Assembly: GCA_010279815.1 (NCBI GenBank)
Contig: QEOQ01000238.1
Coordinates: forward strand, 595,062 to 659,061
DNA: 64,000 nt
Source: Brachionus plicatilis
Taxonomy: Eukaryota > Rotifera > Eurotatoria > Ploima > Brachionidae
Direction of reading: 5' to 3'
Shown: positions 35,001 to 45,100 of the stretch, one piece after another
Position numbering within the stretch: position 1 is the first letter of the stretch
How the letters are laid out: every line of letters begins with the position of its first letter
Notes under the pieces: generated by a model
What the model was told of the DNA's origin: nothing
The model's database searches: none
Seen by the model: the letters and a program-made list of their open reading frames with translations, nothing else
Program-made: the position numbers and the translations under genes

Positions 35001-35796
35001 AACAGACCAAAGCTGATCCAAGCAAAACATCTCGAAAAATGACCACATTAATTAAATTAATTTAAATTAAAAATTTTCATTTGAACAATTTAATTTTCAA
35101 AAATTTAAATGAACTTAACTTCGCTTTTTTTAAAATATTTAAAAAATTAAAGATTTAAAATATTGAGATTTGATCAATAAAGAGGTCCATAAAGAGAACA
35201 TTAAAGACTAGCATTTAATAATAATAAATTTAGAAGAAAACGAAATCTTAAAACAAATGATTATGAATTTATAAATTTAGTGCTGACCCAAAGAAGTCAT
35301 ATATTTACTCATTTTTCTTTTTTCAGAATTTTCAAAATTTTCTTTTTAAACGGAAGTAAAGAACATAAAATCTTTTTATTATGTCACTAATTTGAGAAAA
35401 AACATTAAATTTTTTTTTTTTTAAAGTTACTTAATGTCATTGCTGCAGGACAATCTTGGTGGAGTAAAAGAGGACGATATTTACAATGTGATGCTTTCGG
35501 TAGCTTCTAACCCAAATGGTAGATACTTCATATGGTACTTCGTCAGAGAATATTGGTCATATTTATCGATTAGATTTGCTGAAACTAGAAAGCTCAGTTT
35601 AATTGTAAAAAAATTGTCAGAAAGTTTTGAAAACGCAGTACTCTTAGAAGAACTAGATATTTTTATTGAGACAACTTATGACGAAAATGCTGATCTGAGA
35701 TTTAAGGCATTGGACAATGCAGTCAATAACTTTTATTGGGCTGCATCTAAAGAAAGCGAGTTTGTTCAGTTCTTCTCGGGACGAGGAAGATTCTAG
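20027..35796 (+). CDS. M1-family aminopeptidase-like membrane protein B, predicted catalytically dead (about 1007 aa, 12 exons, one phase conflict)
   Basis: Exons: 20027-20252, 20304-20805, 23655-23748, 23801-23947, 23997-24281, 24332-24391, 27686-27939, 30076-30141, 30201-30385, 31896-32558, 32607-32777, 35427-35796. The protein has a basic cytosolic tail, a signal-anchor (about 13-38, VLIVGIVSGLCVILLIGLVS), a Ser/Thr-rich stalk, the M1 beta domain, a catalytic-like domain and an ERAP1_C-like domain ending at TAG 35794. An AATAAA lies at 35818. The active site is degraded: GAMEN is DTSKN, HEXXH is NELAH (413-417), and the proton-donor Tyr is Thr (about residue 499, TTSKSAAVVRML). Only Glu414 and Glu436 remain. 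Exon 7 can only end in phase 2 (AG|GTGATT), while exon 8 must be read in phase 0 (NFLSQHPYGSVTTYDFYLSF, equivalent to exon 5 of gene A). One base is missing at this junction, which may be a real frameshift or an assembly error. All other phases agree. Confidence 0.88.
20806..23654. other. Intron 2 of gene B, about 2.8 kb
   Basis: Contains a GATCA-rich repeat (about 21700-21860) sharing the exact 20-mer TCATGTCCAGAATGTGATCA with the complement of 282-301. It also holds an imperfect foldback (about 22024-22210, AATCAAGAATTTACGAAAATTTTCG with its complement) and a Tc1-like transposon end (22425-23020). The rest is AT-rich. Confidence 0.6.
22425..23020 (-). mobile_element. Tc1-like transposon fragment with an IR/DR-type end and HTH remnant
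   Basis: The right end reads, on the minus strand, TA then CAGTATTGCACAAAAGTTTA from 23020 inward, a typical Tc1-type terminus. The 20-mer TGTGCGTCTAAACTTTTGTG occurs twice, at 22993-23012 and 22775-22794, like the outer and inner direct repeats of IR/DR Tc1 elements. Inside it, minus-strand frames at about 22640-22425 read SVTNEVRFQIIGLLKDKTKS, then GESEKCVRTT, then TRPGRPRKLI. This is the helix-turn-helix and GRPR motif of Tc1 transposase, with frame breaks. The DDE half and the other end are missing. Confidence 0.75.
24483..26088. mobile_element. GGCAATG-family foldback MITE, copy 1, interrupted by a Tc1-like element
   Basis: Starts GGCAATGGGAAATTTTAGTA (24483) and ends with the complement TACTAAGATTTCACATTGCC (26088). 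It is flanked by a perfect 8-bp duplication TGTTTGAG (24475-24482 and 26089-26096). Its interior carries CTCTGCAAAAACTCTGCAAT-like inverted blocks as in copies 59302-59654 and 62181-62553. A separate 1286-bp TA-flanked element (24717-26002) splits its right arm, so the MITE is older than that insertion. It lies in intron 6 of gene B. Confidence 0.85.
24717..26002 (-). mobile_element. Tc1/mariner-superfamily transposon remnant, 28-bp perfect TIRs, TA-flanked
   Basis: The ends AGGTGCCCCAAGTCATAAAC... (24717) and ...GTTTATGACTTGGGGCACCT (26002) are perfect inverted repeats over at least 27 bp. TA stands at both borders (24715-24716 and 26003-26004). Minus-strand sequence at about 25520-25260 encodes the end of a DDE transposase: YHCELNPIEGVWCFLKGFVR, then KNDQDFNKFLDLILEAITEY, one stop, then NRFWRALEMYQSGASYQNVL and EKLFGAKSSSK. 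NPIE supplies the third catalytic acid. The N-terminal half is not recognisable, so the copy is dead. A plus-strand 105-codon frame (25722-26039) crosses the element end and is not credited. Confidence 0.82.
26779..27131. mobile_element. Foldback MITE in intron 6 of gene B
   Basis: Arms of about 100 bp (26779-26883 and 27013-27131) are inverted copies. Left blocks are ATTGTGAAATTTCATACAAA, ACTTTCAATACAAAAATT and TGTCAAAAACTTGTTTTGTA; the complements appear in reverse order on the right. The centre carries TCTGCAAAA/TTTTGCAGA blocks. The ends resemble the GGCAATGTGAAATTT termini of the GGCAATG family, but no clean target duplication was found. Confidence 0.7.
28122..28723. mobile_element. TTAA-flanked foldback MITE (piggyBac-like target site)
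   Basis: Ends CAGAGTTGGTCAAAAGTCAA at 28122 and the near-complement TTAACTTTTGACCAACTCTG at 28723, with TTAA directly at both borders (28118-28121 and 28724-28727). The inner arms repeat GTCAAAGTC/GACTTTGAC. A short related copy lies at 39719-39845. TTAA duplication is the hallmark of piggyBac insertion, but no transposase is present, so the family is inferred from the target site. It lies in intron 7 of gene B. Confidence 0.7.
30410..30830. mobile_element. Foldback element across exon 9/intron 9 of gene B region
   Basis: The outer arms contain GCAAGTTGAAGTTCATGATC (about 30441) and its relaxed complement GATCATCAACTTCAAGATGC (about 30796). The inner arms contain TTTTTTGTAAAGTTTA and TAAACTTTACAAAAAA. 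The left end starts just downstream of the exon 9 donor at 30386. The same motif occurs near 17900 and 45590. Confidence 0.55.
31089..31736. mobile_element. TA-flanked foldback MITE, CAGTNNTGATTT family, copy 1
   Basis: TA then CAGTAGTGATTTGATATAAG at 31089; the right end is the complement of CAGTAGTCATTTGATATAAG, finishing at 31736 before TA. The arms extend through GGATTCATGGTAA and TTTTACGTAAA-rich blocks. It lies in intron 9 of gene B, about 160 bp before exon 10. Confidence 0.82.
33350..33580. repeat. Dispersed repeat family A, partial copy
   Basis: Contains GTGTTTGACTTTTGGAAACA, then TTCGCAAATTTTACCTACTC, then a TTTTATTCTATCTTATTTTT stretch and ATTAGCTGAA...GTTCAC. These match the right half of copies at 5641 and 51361. 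It lies in intron 11 of gene B. Confidence 0.6.
33625..34021 (-). pseudogene. LINE reverse transcriptase C-terminus (non-LTR retrotransposon fragment)
   Basis: The minus strand reads LYTALVRPHLENAVSVWSPT and TKGDIQIIE. After a one-base frame break it continues VQRRATKLLSCLKNFPYESR, LKILNLTTLEERRKRGDLIQ and MYKLVKG. This is the classic end of CR1/Jockey-type reverse transcriptases (VRPhLEya..vWsP, VQRRAT, LeeRR..GDLi). A stop and a second frame shift follow (KRLVRKLTKKGPPRFNITNN). The 5' side is cut at the border of the foldback MITE at 34022. It lies in intron 11 of gene B. Confidence 0.88.
34022..34587. mobile_element. TA-flanked foldback MITE, CAGTNNTGATTT family, copy 2 (near-perfect palindrome)
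   Basis: A 566-bp, almost perfect hairpin. The left end is TA, GAGTGGTGATTTCATAACAG. The right end is the complement of CAGTGGTGATTTCATAACAG followed by TA (34588-34589). The arms share long strings such as GTATTTTACGAAAATTTACG, GTGGTAAAATTTGG and GAAAAAATGTCTTTTTTT. The closely related copy at 59797-60225 has the same arms in shorter form. It abuts the LINE fragment at its left. Confidence 0.88.
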
Positions 35797-37165
35797 CATA
35801 TTTCATTCAATGCTGAAAATAAAAACTCAATTTAATATTTTTAATAAACGATTAAAAGTTTTATTTCAAATGTTCCTTCAAAATTTCCCTAAAACGAAAG
35901 TTTTTTTATAATCAAAAAAAAATCTAAAAATGAAAATGTTGGGGATTCTTTTAAAATAACTATATATTTTCTAATGATCCTTCAATTTTTTTAAATTAAA
36001 TTTTTTTTCAGTTAGTAAATTTTTGTGAGTATTATAAAATAAAAGCTGGAATATTTGTTAATATTTCGCTTGAAGAATTCTGTCTGTCTGAATGGAAAAA
36101 AAATTTTAAAAAATTTTATTTAATTCAAAATTTTCAAAAATTTTATAACAAAAATTTAAATTAATAGAATTTTTAGTCCATTTAAACATAATCTAATCTT
36201 CCGGTTATAAAATTTAAACAATTTAAGTCCTTTCGATCTATCGCAAAAAGCAAAATCAGTAAAAAAAATATACTGGTAATTTATTGAAAAAAAAATATAT
36301 TGCTAAAATTAAGTGTTATTTTTATTGACTATTTGCAAATCTATTTTTTTTATCTTAAAATTAAAATTTTGAAATAATAATTGGCCCTAGTATTAAAATA
36401 AATCGGGGGTAGGTTGTAAACTTCGATACAATTCGATTTTTTAAATTCAGAAATACTTGAATAACTTTATTAATAAAAGAGGTATTTTTTTTATTAAGAA
36501 TCAAACAGTTCATTTTCTTCTAAATCGTTCTGGTCACAATCTAAAAAAATGAACCATGCTTTTGCTTTTCTCATCAAATATTGTGGAATAATGTCTTATC
36601 AACCCTAGGTAACATATTACACTAGTGGCATGTGCAAAAAATCCAAAAACTCTTGAACCTGACTTTCAATAACAATACCATTCCTTTAAAGAGTTTTTTG
36701 ATAAATGTCACTGTGATTGCGAGACAGGTTGAATGGTTTCTTTTTAGAGGTTTCTATCCGAATTGGTCGATATTTTTTGAAACCAAAAAAATTTTACATG
36801 TTTTTAGATATTTATTCTGTTTTGTTCAATTTTTTTGATTTTTGTTTCAATTTTTCTAACTTGAAATAAAATTGAATCAAGAAAATTTGAATTAAAAATT
36901 TTATTAGCGGAAATGTATTGATTACTCACCTAAAACAAATTGTTGCATTTATTTAAACAAAATAAGAATTCAAAATCTTATTTTTAAATTTATTGAACTT
37001 TTCATTGTCAAAATAAACAATGACGCAATAATTAATGTCGAGTTTTATATAAGATATCAGGAGCTAAGCTCAATGGACTCAAGTTATTTATAAACCATTT
37101 GACTTATTTTTTTTCAATTGAAATGAAGAAAAATATTTTTCATTATTTTAAATCAAAAATAACGC
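35797..37165. other. 3' flank of gene B and spacer before the PAN-LamG pair
   Basis: AATAAA at 35818-35823 is the likely poly(A) signal of gene B. At about 36403-36490 lies a single arm (CGGGGGTAGGTTGTAAACTT, TTCAGAAATACTTGAATAAC) related to the foldback element at 45856-46200. Small open frames here are not credited. Confidence 0.55.
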
Positions 37166-37502
37166 TTAACCCAGCGAAAATTAAGCTTTTATACCATAGC
37201 TGCAGAAAATCTCAGGAGAAATATTTTTTTTAATATTAAAACAAAAAGTTTTAAATCATTAAAAATATAATTGGAGTTTTAATGTTGCTAAAAGCTCTAA
37301 GAGCCTTGGTAGCCAAAAACTCAATCAAAATTTCAAAATATTTCCTTAATCTAATTCTAAAGGGAACTCAATGAAAATATTATTGCCATTAGAATTTTAA
37401 ATATTTAACAAATTAAAAATTTGAAATTTTAACACTAGTTTAAATATCGTCAAAAAAATCAAATTATTTAAAGTCATTTTACATTTTGATCCAGGAATAA
37501 TA

Positions 37503-40500
37503 ATGATTTTTGTATTTCTTGTTCTTTTCAATGTTGTTCAATGTGAGCTTTTTGTTGAAAGAATGTTGATTTTAACCTAATTCATTTTCCTAAGCTTTAT
37601 CGCGAGATGGTTCATTTTTGTTCATTCCAAATCTTTCTATCAATACTGTCAACAATAATGTCGTGATTGAGTCAAGAAAATTTTTGACTTCATTTCAATG
37701 TTTGGCCAGGTGTCTTGCAAACTCCAATTGTGACTTAATTCAAATAAACCAAAATACGTGTTTTCTTCTTTTAAAATATGCCGTCTATCACACAGACTCA
37801 AATCTAGACTCTTCAATTTATTACAAAAAAAATAAGTATAAAATTTTTTAAAATTATGATTATTTTTATGAAAAAAAAATCAAAATATTTTCACATTCAC
37901 AATTTTAATCATTTTTTTATCCTAAATTGAATAAAAAAATTCTTCTTTTTTTTGTTACTTGAGCAAAATTCGAAATCAAAAAAATTCTTGGTAATATACT
38001 ATAAAATAAAAAAATGTAAAATAGTAACATGACACATGGATTTTAAATTTTACGTATTTTTACGTTTAATTACTTGGACCAGAAAGGGGAAAAAAGTAAA
38101 AAAAAAAATTTTAAAGAACTTTAGTAAATTTAATTAAATTTTCAAAATAGTTTTTTAATTCGCCATCATTTTATTTAACATTTTAAAAATCTCAAAAAAT
38201 TCTAGGCTGGATAAAATTATTGATATAGGATTAACTTTATTAGATAAAAAGATAAAATTTACAAAATTTTTATTAAAAGAAAAAAAAGGTGAAATCAACT
38301 TCCTTTAATTGCAGGCCTTCAAATTTTAATTGATAGACTCTATTTTTTCGGGCTCCGTATCAAAATAGCTAAGTTTAAAATTGCTAAATTAAATTAGCTG
38401 TTTCATTTTAGCTAAGTCGTTTTTTTAGCTCTTTCAATCAAGTTAATTGTTAAATTAAATTAGCTAAAATCAAAATCGCTAAAACGAAAAAAAATAGAAT
38501 CAAGATTGCTTAGTCATTAATCTCTTTAAATAATTGTTGAAACCAAACACATTTAAATAAAAAATCAAACAAAATGGATGAGCTTACCGAGTCAATTAGA
38601 AATTTGAATTTGAACAAAGGTTTTGTTTCTCTCTCTCAGTTCACACTAATACTAATACTACTACTATTAAAATGAGATATACTGAAATAGGTGAACGTTC
38701 AATTCATAGATTTTTTTTCGTAGCATAATTATTTCATAGTAAAACTATTTAATAGATTTATTTTCATATAATTTTTTAAGGGATTTAATATAGAAAAATA
38801 ATTCAAAAAAAATTTTTTAATTTTTTTTCAGAATAAAAATCTCTCTTATTTATCATTGACAAAAAATTTTAAAAATATTTAAAATTTTCCTTTAATATGT
38901 CACATTGAATAAACAGAATAAATTGTTTAAATAAATAAAAATAAAACAAAAATTCAATTGAGAATTATTGTTTCAAGAGTTAATAAAATTTAAATACATT
39001 TAAAATTCTTTCTTCAAAAAATTTAAAGATACTGTTCGTAATTTAAGTTTAATATTGAAATATTGAATGGATATTTTTTGATTGACAAAAACAGATTTTT
39101 TTTTAAATAGTAATCAATTAGTAATTTCGAACTTGTAAATAAAATTTAGCTTTTCTGACTTAGCTATTTTTAATTAATCAATTAGTAATTTTAGGTTTAG
39201 CTATTTTGATTTTAGCTAATTTAATTTAGCTGTTTTGAATAGTTCTATTTTTATTTTTAGCTAATTTAATTTAGCTATTTTGATTGATGCTATTTTGATC
39301 TACTCCCATTTTTTCGCGACTATTCTTGAGATTCTTTTTTTTTTTGATAGTTTTAAATGGCTTTTTTTTAAATTTTAAATAGCTTTGAGTAATTAAACTC
39401 CTTTCACCATTGGTAGAAGAATTTTTAAATATTGTTAGAGTTTAAATAATTTCAAAAAGAACAAATTCTGTTGAACGATTGCTGTATTATTGAATCCAGA
39501 AGGATGTATAGGACGAGTTTGTCGTGTTCGTTTATTTATATATTTCGGGTAAAAATCGAAATTAAAATAATTCTAGGTAAAATACAATAAAAAACAACGG
39601 TCTTAAAATTTATGATCTTAATTTCTTTTTTTCTGACAAAATTTTTAGACTGCTCCAAACTTTAATTTATTATTTTATTTATTTGTTTTTCTGTGTCGAG
39701 CTTAACCTCCTGATCAGAGATGGTCAAAAGTCAAAGTCAAGTTAGGACTTTGACTTTAAATTTTATTTTTTTGAAGTCAAGTCTGGACTTTGACTTTTAA
39801 CGATTCTGACTTTAAAGTTTGACTTTTGACCAACTCTGCTCCTGATTAAAAAAAAGCAGTCTCATTTATTTAATTTTTTAACTTTTTGAAAAATTTAAAA
39901 AAACATATTTTTTAAAAGAAATTCATTCAAATTAATTATTTAATTATTTTATTTATTCTTAAGAATAAGCGAGTGGCCAGCAAAACCTTATCCGGTTTAT
40001 CACTGGCCAATCTTTGATTCCAAACTAGATGAAGTTGCAGGTGATGCCCAATTTACAAGTTTTAATGGCATATCATTCACACTCGATAGATTTGGAACTT
40101 CAGATTCGGCTGCTAGAATTACCAATGGGAAAATGAATCTGCCCAGTAGAACTTATTTTCAGGGTGAGTTTACTGTAATGGCATGGACAAAGATAGAACA
40201 ATTGAGTAATGAGATGAGTCTGTTTTCATGTTCTGACAACAATGGTGAAATAGTTCATCTATCCTATTTGGGAGGTTCAGGCTTACCATATTTTGCAATT
40301 TATCGTGGAGGCAGTCCGTTTTTTTTAAATTTTGCATCGATGAACACAAATCAATGGTACCACTTGGTCTTTGGATACAAAGATAACAACGCTTTTGTCT
40401 ATTTAAATGGAGCTGTAAATGCTCAGGTTGCGTCTCATGCACCCAATGCTGTGGTTCGTACTGAATGTTTCATTGGAAGCGATATCACAAGAGCTATTGT

Positions 40501-40567
40501 GGATGATTTTAAAATTTTTAATCGAGGTCTAACTGATACAGAAATAATGAATCATTATCAAATGTAA
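37503..40567 (+). CDS. Secreted PAN/Apple plus LamG-domain protein, copy 1 (294 aa, 3 exons)
   Basis: Exons 37503-37542, 37595-37835 and 39964-40567 join in phase (40+241+604 = 885 nt). Residues 1 to about 13 (MIFVFLVLFNVVQ) form a signal peptide. Residues about 22-93 hold a PAN/Apple-like module with Cys49, Cys53, Cys59 and Cys69 (QCLARCLANSNC...NTC). Residues about 163-292 form a laminin-G/concanavalin-like jellyroll (FTVMAWTKIEQ, YHLVFGYKDNNAFVYLNG, VDDFKIFNRGLTDTEI). An alternative acceptor six bases downstream (39970) would also be in frame. AATAAA lies at 40583. PAN and LamG modules bind proteins or glycans, so an extracellular adhesion or recognition role is inferred; no enzyme motif is present. 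A CAG just before the ATG (GATCCAGGAATAATAATG) could be a 5'-UTR or trans-splice acceptor. Confidence 0.88.
38350..39315. repeat. TAGCTAAATTAAATTAGCTA-rich inverted repeat
   Basis: The left part (38350-38500) and right part (39150-39315) carry many copies of ATAGCTAAATTAAATTAGCT in both orientations. The ends are loosely inverted: GGGCTCCGTATCAAAATAGC on the left, GGGAGTAGATCAAAATAGC as complement on the right. It looks like a decayed foldback element in intron 2 of PAN-LamG copy 1. The middle is plain AT-rich sequence. Confidence 0.55.
39719..39845. repeat. Short copy of the TTAA-type GTCAAAGTC element
   Basis: AGAGATGGTCAAAAGTCAAA at the left and GTTTGACTTTTGACCAACTC at the right match the ends of 28122-28723, with GGACTTTGACTTTTAACGAT shared internally. 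The copy is reduced to about 125 bp and lacks flanking TTAA. Confidence 0.7.
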
Positions 40568-41130
40568 ATCACTTACTTTGAAAATAAATTCACAAATTTT
40601 ATTCAACGTGAAAAGATTTTTAAATTTTTTAGTTTTTCATGAAAAATTCATGATATTTTTTTTTCAAAATTTTATTTTTATATGGGTATTTTTTCAAAAA
40701 TTCAAAAATGATAAAATATTTGCTTACTGATAGTTGAAAAAAAATTTATCCCAAAATATATTATGCGTTGTATGCTTTTTTCTATTCCAAAAATAATAAA
40801 TATTAGAAATATAATGTTTTTATTAATGCCATTTTCACCCATAACCTCTTTGCTTCATCTTAATATTTTGTAGTTTTTATTCAAAAAATTAAGATAATAT
40901 TGTTGTTTTAAAGGTTTGAAATTATTAATAAATTGTCTTATTTTGATTAATATAATCTATTAAAATTGATCATGATCACTTCATCAAAACTTAATTAATT
41001 ACAATCTCAATAAATATGATGAATTAAGCTTTTTTCTAATTCGTTTTTTAATTAAACATTAAATGCTTAAAATTTTAAGTAAAAAAATCTAATTATTTTA
41101 TTTTCTAATCGATCTTTAATCGGTTGTTTT
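40568..41130. other. Spacer downstream of PAN-LamG copy 1
   Basis: AT-rich; carries the AATAAA of copy 1 (40583-40588) and nothing else recognisable. Confidence 0.5.
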
Positions 41131-41790
41131 AGAATCTTTATTTGAAGACTCAAAAATATTTTCTCAACCAGAGTTATTTAAAAGTTTTGAATTGAGTGAG
41201 AGATATGTTGGGACAGGACTGAGTCATTCTATTCCATTGGTTGTAAGACTGGTGAAGGAATACAATTTTTAGACTTACACGTCTAAAAATTTTTAGACTT
41301 ACACGCTTGAGTACCAATCAGAAGCAAATAAAGAAGAGAGAGTTGTCAGCTCAATCAAAGTTCTAAAGCGAAAGATAACAGAAGTAGAGGAAGAAACTCC
41401 ACAAGAAACAGTTATACCAACAAAAAAGAACAAAAAAACAATTGATAAGGAAGCTGAAAAAGTAGTGCAAGCATCAACCAGCAGTGATATAAGTAAAAAG
41501 TAGAAGCTCCACTAAAGAGAGGTAAAGGTAGACCAAGAAAAAACTTATAAGATATTAATTTATTTGAAATTTTTTGAAATTTTTTGAAATTTTTTGAAAT
41601 TTTTTGAAATTTTTGATAATTCTTTTTTTTTTTAAATCAATTTAATAAATAAAAATAAGAGATACTTTAAGTAAAATTAGTTGCTGTTTTATTTAATTTA
41701 GGAGACAGATTAATAAATATAAGTTAAGGGTATTTAGTAAAATAAGAGATAGAAAAATATTAGTGATCGATTAAATACCTCCCATTTAAA
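41131..41790 (+). pseudogene. MULE remnant B: transposase C-terminus with AT-hook, and 3' end
   Basis: Frames read SIPLVVRLVKEYNF, then after stops EYQSEANKEERVVSSIKVLK, a Lys/Glu-rich tail (KKNKKTIDKEAEKVVQ) and a stop. One frame over follows VEAPLKRGKGRPRKNL then TAA; GKGRPRK is an AT-hook, as found at the end of some transposases. From 41557 to 41788 the DNA matches 9831-10035 (GAGATACTTTAAGTAAAATT, TTTAGGAGACAGATTAATAA, ATCGATTAAATACC). This ties the N-terminal copy at 9340 and this C-terminal copy to one element family. A perfect 10-bp array TTTTTGAAAT, five copies, lies at 41561-41610 and is single copy in remnant A. Confidence 0.65.
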
Positions 41791-42133
41791 AAAATTTAAA
41801 CCCAGCGTAAATTAAGCTTATATACCATAGCTGCAGAAAATCTCAGGAGAAATATTTTTTTTAATATTAAAACAAAAAGTTTTAAATCATTAAAAATATA
41901 ATTGAAGTTTTAATGTTGCTAAAAGCTATAAGAGCCTTGGTAGCCAAAAACTCAATCAAAATTTCAAAATATTTCCTTAATCTAATTCTGAAGGGAACTC
42001 AAAGAAAATGTTTTTGCCATTAGAATTTATAATTTTTAACAAATTAAAAATTTGAAATTTTAACACTAGTTTAAATATCGTCAAAAAAATCAAATTATTT
42101 AAAGTCATTTTACATTTTGATCCAGGAATAATA

Positions 42134-45100
42134 ATGATTTTTGTATTTCTTGTTCTTTTCAATGTTGTTCAATGTGAGCTTTTTGTTGAAAGAATGTTGA
42201 TTTTAACCTAATTCATTTTCCTAAGCTTTATCGCGAGATGGTTCATTTTTGTTCATTCCAAATCTTTCTATCAATACTGTCAACAATAATGTCGTGATTG
42301 AGTCAAGAAAATTTTTGACTTCATTTCAATGTTTGGCCAGGTGTCTTGCAAACTCCAATTGTGACTTAATTCAAATAAACCAAAATACGTGTTTTCTTCT
42401 TTTAAAATATGCCGTCTATCACACAGACTCAAATCTAGACTCTTCAATTTATTACAAAAAAAATAAGTATAAAATTTTTAAAATTATGATTATTTTTATG
42501 AAAAAAAAATCAAAATATTTTCACATTCACAATTTAATGCATTTTTTTATCCTAAATTGAATAAAAAAATGCTACTTTTTTTCTTTCTTGCATTAAACTC
42601 GAAATCAAAAAAATTCTTGGTAATATACTATAAAATAAAAAATAATAAAGTAGAAACATGACACATGGATTATAAATTTTACGTATTTTTACGTTAAATT
42701 ACGTAAAATTACTTGGACCAAAAAGGGGAAAAAAGTAAAAAAAAATTTTAAAGAAGTTTAGTAAATATTTGCATAAATTTATAAAAATTTCTAAATTTAA
42801 TTAAATTTTCAAAATAGTTTTTTAATTCCCCATCATTCATCTTGGCTGAATAAAAATATTGGCATAGGATTAACTTTACTAGATAAAAAGATATAATTTA
42901 CTAGATTTTATAGGGGTTAATTTTTTGGGGGTGATAAAAAAAACTTAATGTACTGACAAAACAACTATTTCGACTGACAAATAAATTAATATTAAAAGAA
43001 AAAAAAGATGAAATCAACTTCCTTTAATTTTAGGCCTTCAAATATTAATTGATAAACTCTATTTTTTCAAAATTCATAAAATAAATTAATAAAGTCAATC
43101 AAAATATTTTCACAATTTTATGCTTAAATTACGATACGTGTTTCTGAGGAAAAATTACGTAATTTTACCTTTGTACCATCAATTTAACCATTTTACCATC
43201 TTACGTAAAAATTGGTAAAATCCTTTTTTTAGTTTTTTAAAACTTTTTTTTATAAGGAAATAGATAAATTTAGAAAAAAAAAATTTAATTTTATATTGCA
43301 AGCATCGTCATACTTGAAATTAAGCTCTTAATTAATCTAGAATGAGAATTTTTATTTGGAAATATGAAAAAAAATATCGAAAATTCTTTTTCTAACTTTT
43401 AAATAATTTATTTATTTGTTTATCTGTACCGAGCTAATGTTCCTTCATAATAAAAATAAATAAAAAAAAAAATAAAAAAAAGAGATAAATAATTTATTTA
43501 GACCATAGTTCACCTATTATGCGAACTATTCTTGTTCTTGGGTTTTGTGAACTATTAGTTCAGCTAATTTTTTTTGTTCACGTAAAGATGTACCAAAATA
43601 GAATTATGTGAACAAATTTCAAATTAGAGAATCAAAATTAATAAAGCTCTCTGTAGAATGCCTAATTCTCGAAACTGATATAAAAATAAATAATTGTGAA
43701 GTTAATAATTTTTTGTTTTTTTTTTTAATTTGAAGGAGCCTAGGTCAACCAGATCAGAGAAATAGCATTTTCTCTATAAAAAAATAAAGAAAATTAAAAT
43801 TAATTTTTAAGTGTTTGACTTTTGGGATATTAGTTTCATTTATTTCGCAATTTTTAGATTCTCCACCCGACTTTTATTTTTTTATCTAGCTTATTTTTTC
43901 AATACTATATTTAAAGGCCAATAAAGCATAGATTCGAATCGGTCAAAAAGTGATTTTTCCGAAAAACAAACTACACCATGTTTTTCAGCACGCTTTTTCA
44001 CTCAGAAAAACTGATAAAACTCTAGACCCATGACCGACCCTCAGGGGGTCATGGGGATCCAAAAGAGACCCTTTTTTTGCATTTTTTATACCAAAGACCA
44101 AATTTCTTAAAATATTGAAATTTTCTCTTCATTTTGGGATTAAGCACCTCATATAACATAGAAATGCAAGTTTTCAGGATAATCGATGAGTCACGTGACC
44201 AGATATCTCAAAAAGTAAGTTATTTGAGGTACCCTTCAAACTCGCTTAATGATCTCCCATAAGACATATTACCGGACCCATGAATTTGGTATCAAAATGT
44301 AGGAAATTAAATTTGGAACAAAGTTATCGAGCCACTTATTCAATTTTTTTTTTTTTTTTTAATAAAAAAAAGAAATAAAGAAAAAAGTTTTTTCATGTTA
44401 ATTTAAAACGCTTGTTTGAGGGTTATTCAACAAGTTTTTCACTTTTTTTGATAAAAAAAAACATATTTTTCGAAAAACAAAAGTTTAACTGGAGTTTTCA
44501 GTCAAAATTTTTCTTATATAAGTAATAGTTTAACCCTTTGTTCCTTTTTGTTTGTTTTCTTATTTGATAATATACTAGGGTTACAACTGATAAGTCGAGA
44601 ATTTTTTTAAAATTAGCTAGATCAGGCTTCACATCAAAAAATTTTTATAATCTTGGGTTGTCTAATACAAATAGATTTGCCAAATATCAGAATTTTGTTG
44701 CAATTTTAGCACAAATTTCTTCTTCAGTATTCAATATTTTAAAGCCTTGACTTGGACTTTTGAATGAAAATTAAAAAAAAAAAGTCTGGACTTGGACTTG
44801 ACTTGAGACTTGTGACTTTTAAGCAACTCTGATTTAATTTAAAGAAAACTAATTTCAAAAAAAACCATGTCTGATTGTCAATTAAGGGTTTAATTTGAAA
44901 TAAGATTTACTTTTACTTCCAGGGCGAGACCCTAGATTACCGAATTTGGATGAAAACTATGAGCGAAATTTTTGGCTCTGAAATTTAAAAATTTTTCAAT
45001 TTTATAATATTAAAAAAAGTGAATTACGATTTAACAAAAGAATACAAAAGGACACAAAAGAAAACAAAAGAAATGAAAGGATATGATTAGGAAAAAAATG

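Noticed and set aside
37499..37505. Trans-splice acceptor directly before the PAN-LamG start codon
   Set aside because: The CAG before the ATG is suggestive, but a single site cannot show trans-splicing; left as a remark in the gene entry.
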